Program-made: the position numbers and the translations under genes
Notes under the pieces: generated by a model
Databases searched by the model: none
What the model was told of the DNA's origin: nothing
Seen by the model: only the letters and a program-made list of their open reading frames with translations
Assembly (NCBI GenBank): GCA_023386855.1
Contig: JAEWIW010000392.1
Coordinates: 1 to 9,343, forward strand
Direction: 5' to 3'
Origin: Bacteroidota bacterium
Lineage (GTDB): Bacteria; Bacteroidota; Bacteroidia; Chitinophagales; Chitinophagaceae
DNA length: 9,343 bases
Shown here: piece after piece, positions 6,534 through 9,343 of the stretch
Numbering within the stretch: the first letter of the stretch is position 1
Layout: each line of letters opens with the position of its first letter

Positions 6534-6965
6534 ATGAATTCTTCTAAAAAACTGGTTTATATAGTAGACGACGATCCGGACGACAGGCAGATTATCCTGG
6601 ATGCCTTCCTTGAGCATCACACCGAACTGGATTATGTATTTATTGAAGACGCGCGTGAGCTGCTTACCATGCTGAACCAGCAACAGGAAACTGAATTCCC
6701 TTCACTGGTTATCCTTGACCTGAATATGCCCGGCATGATGGGCCTGCAGGCACTTAAGGAAATTAGGTCCAACAAACGTTATTCACGCATACCCATGGTG
6801 GTGCTTACTACTTCAACCTTGGGAACCGACCGGAAAAAATCGTATGAACTCGGGGCCAACTGCTTTCTCACCAAGCCATCGCTGTTCAGTGAACTGGTAT
6901 CTATGACAAGGTCCATTTCAAATATTTATTTTCATCCACAGCCTTCAAACCTGGTCTCAGCATAA
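6534..6965 (+). CDS. Single-domain response regulator (CheY-like receiver)
   Basis: This stand-alone receiver domain of 143 residues is expected to accept a phosphoryl group from a histidine kinase, probably of the Rcp1-like type common in Bacteroidota. Visible landmarks are the acidic pocket 'VDDDPDD' (11-17), the phosphoacceptor Asp62 in 'LDLNMP' (61-66), the switch Thr in 'VLTTS' (90-94), and Lys114-Pro115 in 'LTKPS'. There is no output domain; the tail after about 131 is short and probably flexible. I chose the ATG at 6534 ('MNSSKKLVYI') because it sits just before the first receiver strand. In-frame ATGs at 6513, 6489 and 6354 exist, but the longer versions would translate the leader hairpin and have low-complexity, non-receiver sequence. 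It is followed after 89 bases by a paralogue. No kinase gene is present, so its partner lies elsewhere. Confidence 0.9.
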   Translation: MNSSKKLVYIVDDDPDDRQIILDAFLEHHTELDYVFIEDARELLTMLNQQQETEFPSLVILDLNMPGMMGLQALKEIRSNKRYSRIPMVVLTTSTLGTDRKKSYELGANCFLTKPSLFSELVSMTRSISNIYFHPQPSNLVSA

Positions 6966-7014
6966 GCTGTTAACAATATAAAATAGCATCAACAGGAAAA
7001 GATCATCTTTTGTG

Positions 7015-7030
7015 GCTATATTCATATAGC
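7015..7030. promoter_or_regulatory. Inverted repeat between the two response regulators
   Basis: GCTATAT at 7015-7021 and ATATAGC at 7024-7030 form a 7-2-7 inverted repeat, 25 bases before the second regulator's ATG. A TTTTG lies just upstream (7008-7012). The same spacer also carries AGCTGTTAA twice, at 6965-6973 and 7028-7036. It could be an operator at an internal promoter, or a weak hairpin; the evidence is symmetry and position only. Confidence 0.3.
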
Positions 7031-7054
7031 TGTTAATAAAAGCATACGCTGTTT

Positions 7055-7459
7055 ATGGTAGAAAAACACCCGATTGTTCTTGTGGATGATGATGAAGATG
7101 ACAGGTATATTTTTCAGGAAGCTTTCCTGCAAACAGAATGCAGGAACCCCTTTTTACAGTTTGAGAACGGAAGCATTTTACTTGACTTTCTAAATAAAAC
7201 GGATCCTGAGCATTATCCCTGCCTGATCCTGCTCGACCTCAATATGCCCATGATGGATGGAAGGGAAGTGTTGAAAAATGTGAAGTCAAATCCCCAATGG
7301 AGCCACATACCGGTAATCGTGTTTACTACCTCGAAACTGGAAAAAGACCGCCGGATCGCATACGGACTGGGAGCAAACTGCTTCGTTTCAAAGCCAAGCG
7401 GGTATCATGAAGTGTTGGAGATCACCCGCGCCATTGCCCTGCTCTGGTGTCATAAATGA
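7055..7459 (+). CDS. Single-domain response regulator (CheY-like receiver), tandem paralogue
   Basis: This second stand-alone receiver domain, 134 residues, is clearly related to the one before it: both have 'GANCF', 'K-P-S', 'VDDD-x-DDR' and an extended D-L-N-M-P strand. The acidic pocket is 'VDDDEDD' (10-16), the phosphoacceptor is Asp61 in 'LDLNMP' (60-65), the switch residues are 'FTTSK' (90-94), and the conserved Lys is 113. The last helix ends at 'RAIALLWCHK' with no DNA-binding or enzymatic output, so it should act by protein-protein contact or as a phosphorelay intermediate. The ATG at 7055 is the only sensible start. No good Shine-Dalgarno is visible, which is usual for this phylum. 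A strong terminator follows about 60 bases after the stop, closing the two-gene unit. Confidence 0.93.
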   Translation: MVEKHPIVLVDDDEDDRYIFQEAFLQTECRNPFLQFENGSILLDFLNKTDPEHYPCLILLDLNMPMMDGREVLKNVKSNPQWSHIPVIVFTTSKLEKDRRIAYGLGANCFVSKPSGYHEVLEITRAIALLWCHK

Positions 7460-7517
7460 GTGGCACGGTTTTTTAATCAGATATAACAGAACTATTTCTC
7501 ATTAGGGTTTAGGGGTT

Positions 7518-7552
7518 AATCCCGTCTCCAATCTGGTGACGGGATTTTTTTT
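7518..7552 (+). terminator. Intrinsic terminator after the response-regulator pair
   Basis: AATCCCGTC at 7518-7526 pairs with GACGGGATT at 7538-7546, with further CCA/TGG pairing inside the loop, and an eight-T run covers 7545-7552. This is a textbook Rho-independent terminator for the + strand. Confidence 0.9.
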
Positions 7553-7571
7553 GCCTTACACCATACCAATT

Positions 7572-7595
7572 AAAAACCCGGTAAAACAACCGGGT
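7572..7595 (-). terminator. Intrinsic terminator of the DUF3606 gene
   Basis: Read on the minus strand, ACCCGG (7595-7590) pairs with CCGGGT (7581-7576) around an 8-base loop and is followed by TTTTA. It begins about 18 bases after the DUF3606 stop codon. Together with the terminator at 7518-7552 it insulates two convergent genes. Confidence 0.75.
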
Positions 7596-7612
7596 AAAGA
7601 TCAATACATCAG

Positions 7613-7819
7613 TTATAGCTGGGAAATATAGCGTGGGCGCCGCTTCCGCGTTTTCCTGTTAAAGAGATATTCATCAATAACCGCAACACTATTGCTGCCG
7701 GTGGCTTTAATAGCGCCAACCAATTGTTGGGAAGAAACATTCCATTTCTTCATCCAGTGTTTTACTTCAAGGGGATCGCTGGTTTCAACAGTAGATTTAT
7801 AATGAAAATTATTTTCCAT
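7613..7819 (-). CDS. DUF3606 domain small protein
   Basis: This 68-residue basic protein matches the DUF3606 pattern: 'DPLEVKHWMKKWNVSSQQLVGAIKATG' covers residues 15-41 and is followed by 'SNSVAVIDEYL' (42-52), the usual helix-rich core ending in a conserved Tyr-Leu. The C-terminus 'NRKTRKRRPRYISQL' is strongly basic, which would suit nucleic-acid binding, but no function is established for the family that I can name. Length is normal for the family, so it is complete. The ATG at 7819 leaves a 124-base spacer to the divergent oxidoreductase gene, which probably contains promoters for both. It has its own terminator and so is likely a single-gene unit. Confidence 0.85.
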   Translation of the reverse strand: MENNFHYKSTVETSDPLEVKHWMKKWNVSSQQLVGAIKATGSNSVAVIDEYLFNRKTRKRRPRYISQL

Positions 7820-7872
7820 AGTGCATCAGGTTCTTTCATTCACAATTGCAGTTAATTCCCCAATAATTATAC

Positions 7873-7887
7873 CATTCATTATGAATG
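7873..7887. promoter_or_regulatory. Inverted repeat in the divergent DUF3606/oxidoreductase spacer
   Basis: CATTCA (7873-7878) and TGAATG (7882-7887) flank a 3-base spacer, giving a 6-3-6 symmetry near the middle of the 124-base divergent region. I see no consensus promoter with full -33 and -7 elements on either strand here. An operator shared by both genes is possible, on symmetry and location only. Confidence 0.25.
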
Positions 7888-7943
7888 CTTTTGAGGCCAC
7901 AAATGGCATAACATTTTTCGATTCCTCCATTTAAACACTATAT

Positions 7944-9343
7944 ATGCCTGCATCATCTACTCCTGTTGATCCACTGATCAGTTCCGGTGCCAGCCAATCG
8001 TACTGGACCGCTTCGGTTCCGCCTTTTGAAACCGAAACCCTTTCTTCTTCCCTCAATGCAGATGTTCTGGTGATTGGCGCAGGAATATCCGGACTAACCA
8101 CTGCTTACCGCTTACTTGAAACCGGGAAATCCGTGATCGTTGCAGAAGATGGCTTTATCGGTAGCGGTGAATCAGGAAGAACCACCGCGCAGATTACACC
8201 CGAAGTGGATGATGAATATGCACATATCGCATCAAAGTTTGGGGAAGAAAAAGCAAGAATGGTAGCGGATAGTCATACCGCCGCCAGGGATTATATCCGC
8301 CTTGTGATCGAAAAAGAAAATATTGATTGCAATTTCCAGCTGGTGAACGGGTATTATTTTCTTCATCCCTCGGATACCATTCAAACCCTCAAAGATGAAT
8401 TGAAAGCGGCCAGTCATGCAGGTCTTGATGTAAGCATCGTAACAAAGATGCCTTCCATTCATTCCGATGCAGCAGCACTGGAATTTCCCGGGCAGGCACA
8501 GTTTCATATCATGAAATATTTAAAAGGTCTGGCTGAAGCTATTCAACGAAAAGGAGGAAGAATATTTACCCGCTCGCGCGTTACCAATGTAAAAAAAGGT
8601 TTGGCTGAAGCCAATGGATACACCATTACAGCTCCTCATATCGTTGTGGCCACTAATTCGCCTTTTATCGACATGGTAACGATGCATACCAAGCAGCATC
8701 CTTACCGTAGCTATGTTATTGCAGGAAAAATTTCCAAATCAAATATTACACCTGCACTTTGGTGGGATACCGGCGATAAAAACTCTCCATGGGTAACCGA
8801 ACCTTATCATTATGTAAGAACCGAGATCCTGGATGAAGATCACTACCTCCTGATCTCCGGAGGCGAAGATCACAAAACAGGGCAGGCCGACAAAGAAAAT
8901 ATCGCGGAAGAAGACCGTTTTGCCGCGCTGGAAAAATGGACACGCCAGCATTTTCCTTCCATGAAAGAAATCTTATATCGCTGGTCGGGCCAGGTACTGG
9001 AGCCTGTGGATTCTCTTGCCTTTATTGGAAGGAACCCGGGTGATAAAAATACTTATATCATTACCGGTGATTCAGGAAATGGTATGACTTATGGAACCAT
9101 CGGAGCATTGCTGGTCAGTGATCTTATTAATGAAAAAGAAAACGCCTGGGAATCGCTCTATGACCCTTCCCGCCTGATGTTCAGGGCTCCCGTTGATTTT
9201 GTACAGGAAGCAATGAATATGGCAGCACAGTACGGAGATTTTTTTACTTCCGGTGATATTGATACAGTTGCCAATTTGGGAATGGGTGAAGGAGCTATTC
9301 TTGGGTCTGGCTTGAAAAAGTCTGCGGTATACCGGGATGAAGC
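7944..9343 (+). CDS. FAD-dependent oxidoreductase (DAO family), 3'-truncated, probably with a Rieske domain beyond the window
   Basis: The frame stays open from the ATG at 7944 to the window edge (466 codons plus 2 bases). It encodes a DAO-type flavoprotein expected to oxidise an amine or similar substrate. The Rossmann FAD-binding motif is 'DVLVIGAGISGLTTAYRL' (40-57), with the ribose-binding Glu68 in 'VIVAED'. 'GSGESGRTTAQIT' (73-85) is the second FAD-contact loop, and 'TGDSGNGMTYGTIGALL' (374-390) is the C-terminal FAD motif. The segment 'YHYVRTEILDEDHYLLISGGEDHKTGQ' at about 288-314 is typical of the subgroup in which a Rieske [2Fe-2S] domain follows the flavin domain. The reading frame continues past the flavin domain ('GEGAILGSGLKKSAVYRDE') as those fusions do. 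The Rieske domain itself is not visible, so the fusion is inference. No signal peptide is seen. Confidence 0.9.
   Translation, partial: MPASSTPVDPLISSGASQSYWTASVPPFETETLSSSLNADVLVIGAGISGLTTAYRLLETGKSVIVAEDGFIGSGESGRTTAQITPEVDDEYAHIASKFGEEKARMVADSHTAARDYIRLVIEKENIDCNFQLVNGYYFLHPSDTIQTLKDELKAASHAGLDVSIVTKMPSIHSDAAALEFPGQAQFHIMKYLKGLAEAIQRKGGRIFTRSRVTNVKKGLAEANGYTITAPHIVVATNSPFIDMVTMHTKQHPYRSYVIAGKISKSNITPALWWDTGDKNSPWVTEPYHYVRTEILDEDHYLLISGGEDHKTGQADKENIAEEDRFAALEKWTRQHFPSMKEILYRWSGQVLEPVDSLAFIGRNPGDKNTYIITGDSGNGMTYGTIGALLVSDLINEKENAWESLYDPSRLMFRAPVDFVQEAMNMAAQYGDFFTSGDIDTVANLGMGEGAILGSGLKKSAVYRDE

Noticed and set aside
8232..8951. Minus-strand open frames under the FAD oxidoreductase
   Set aside because: The + strand carries a continuous flavoprotein frame with all FAD motifs; the minus-strand translations match no family.

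Overview
The window looks like chromosomal DNA from a Bacteroidota member, probably Chitinophagaceae or a close relative. The basis is AT-leaning codon use, weak or absent Shine-Dalgarno sequences, at least one promoter-like element matching the Bacteroidota -7 consensus TAnnTTTG, and the protein families present. The family-level placement is inference; there is no rRNA or marker gene here.

Layout, left to right. (1) A 5'-truncated GT4-type glycosyltransferase on the + strand ends at 718. It converges, with a 10-base gap, on (2) a minus-strand block that runs leftward from 6302 to 729: a DinB-type Y-family polymerase, a 980-residue DnaE-like C-family polymerase, a SatD-like protein, and a DUF3307 membrane protein. 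dinB and dnaE are separated by 2 bases, and satD and the DUF3307 gene by 1 base. Between dnaE and satD lies an 82-base spacer, or 102 bases to the preferred ATG of satD. It carries three palindromic operator-like sites spaced exactly 29 bp apart and a -7-like promoter element. (3) A divergent region of about 230 bases, 6303-6533, holds direct repeats near dinB and a strong hairpin near the next gene. (4) Two tandem single-domain response regulators on the + strand follow, ending in a clear intrinsic terminator. (5) A small DUF3606 protein on the minus strand has its own terminator. (6) Divergent from it is an FAD-dependent oxidoreductase that runs off the right edge.

The dinB-dnaE pair is most simply a translesion or mutagenic synthesis cassette. 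DinB keeps its catalytic residues and a QxxLF clamp motif, while the DnaE partner has a degenerate PHP domain. The most interesting unit is satD-DUF3307. The SatD-like protein combines an N-terminal region resembling the metal-binding signatures of class III nucleotidyl cyclases (SADIVGST, then GRGDF) with a C-terminal helix-turn-helix. It is translationally coupled to a multi-pass membrane protein rich in conserved His and Asp. With the phased operators directly upstream, this suggests an autoregulated two-gene module in which a nucleotide-sensing or nucleotide-making regulator is paired with a membrane protein. That function is a hypothesis and is not shown by the sequence.
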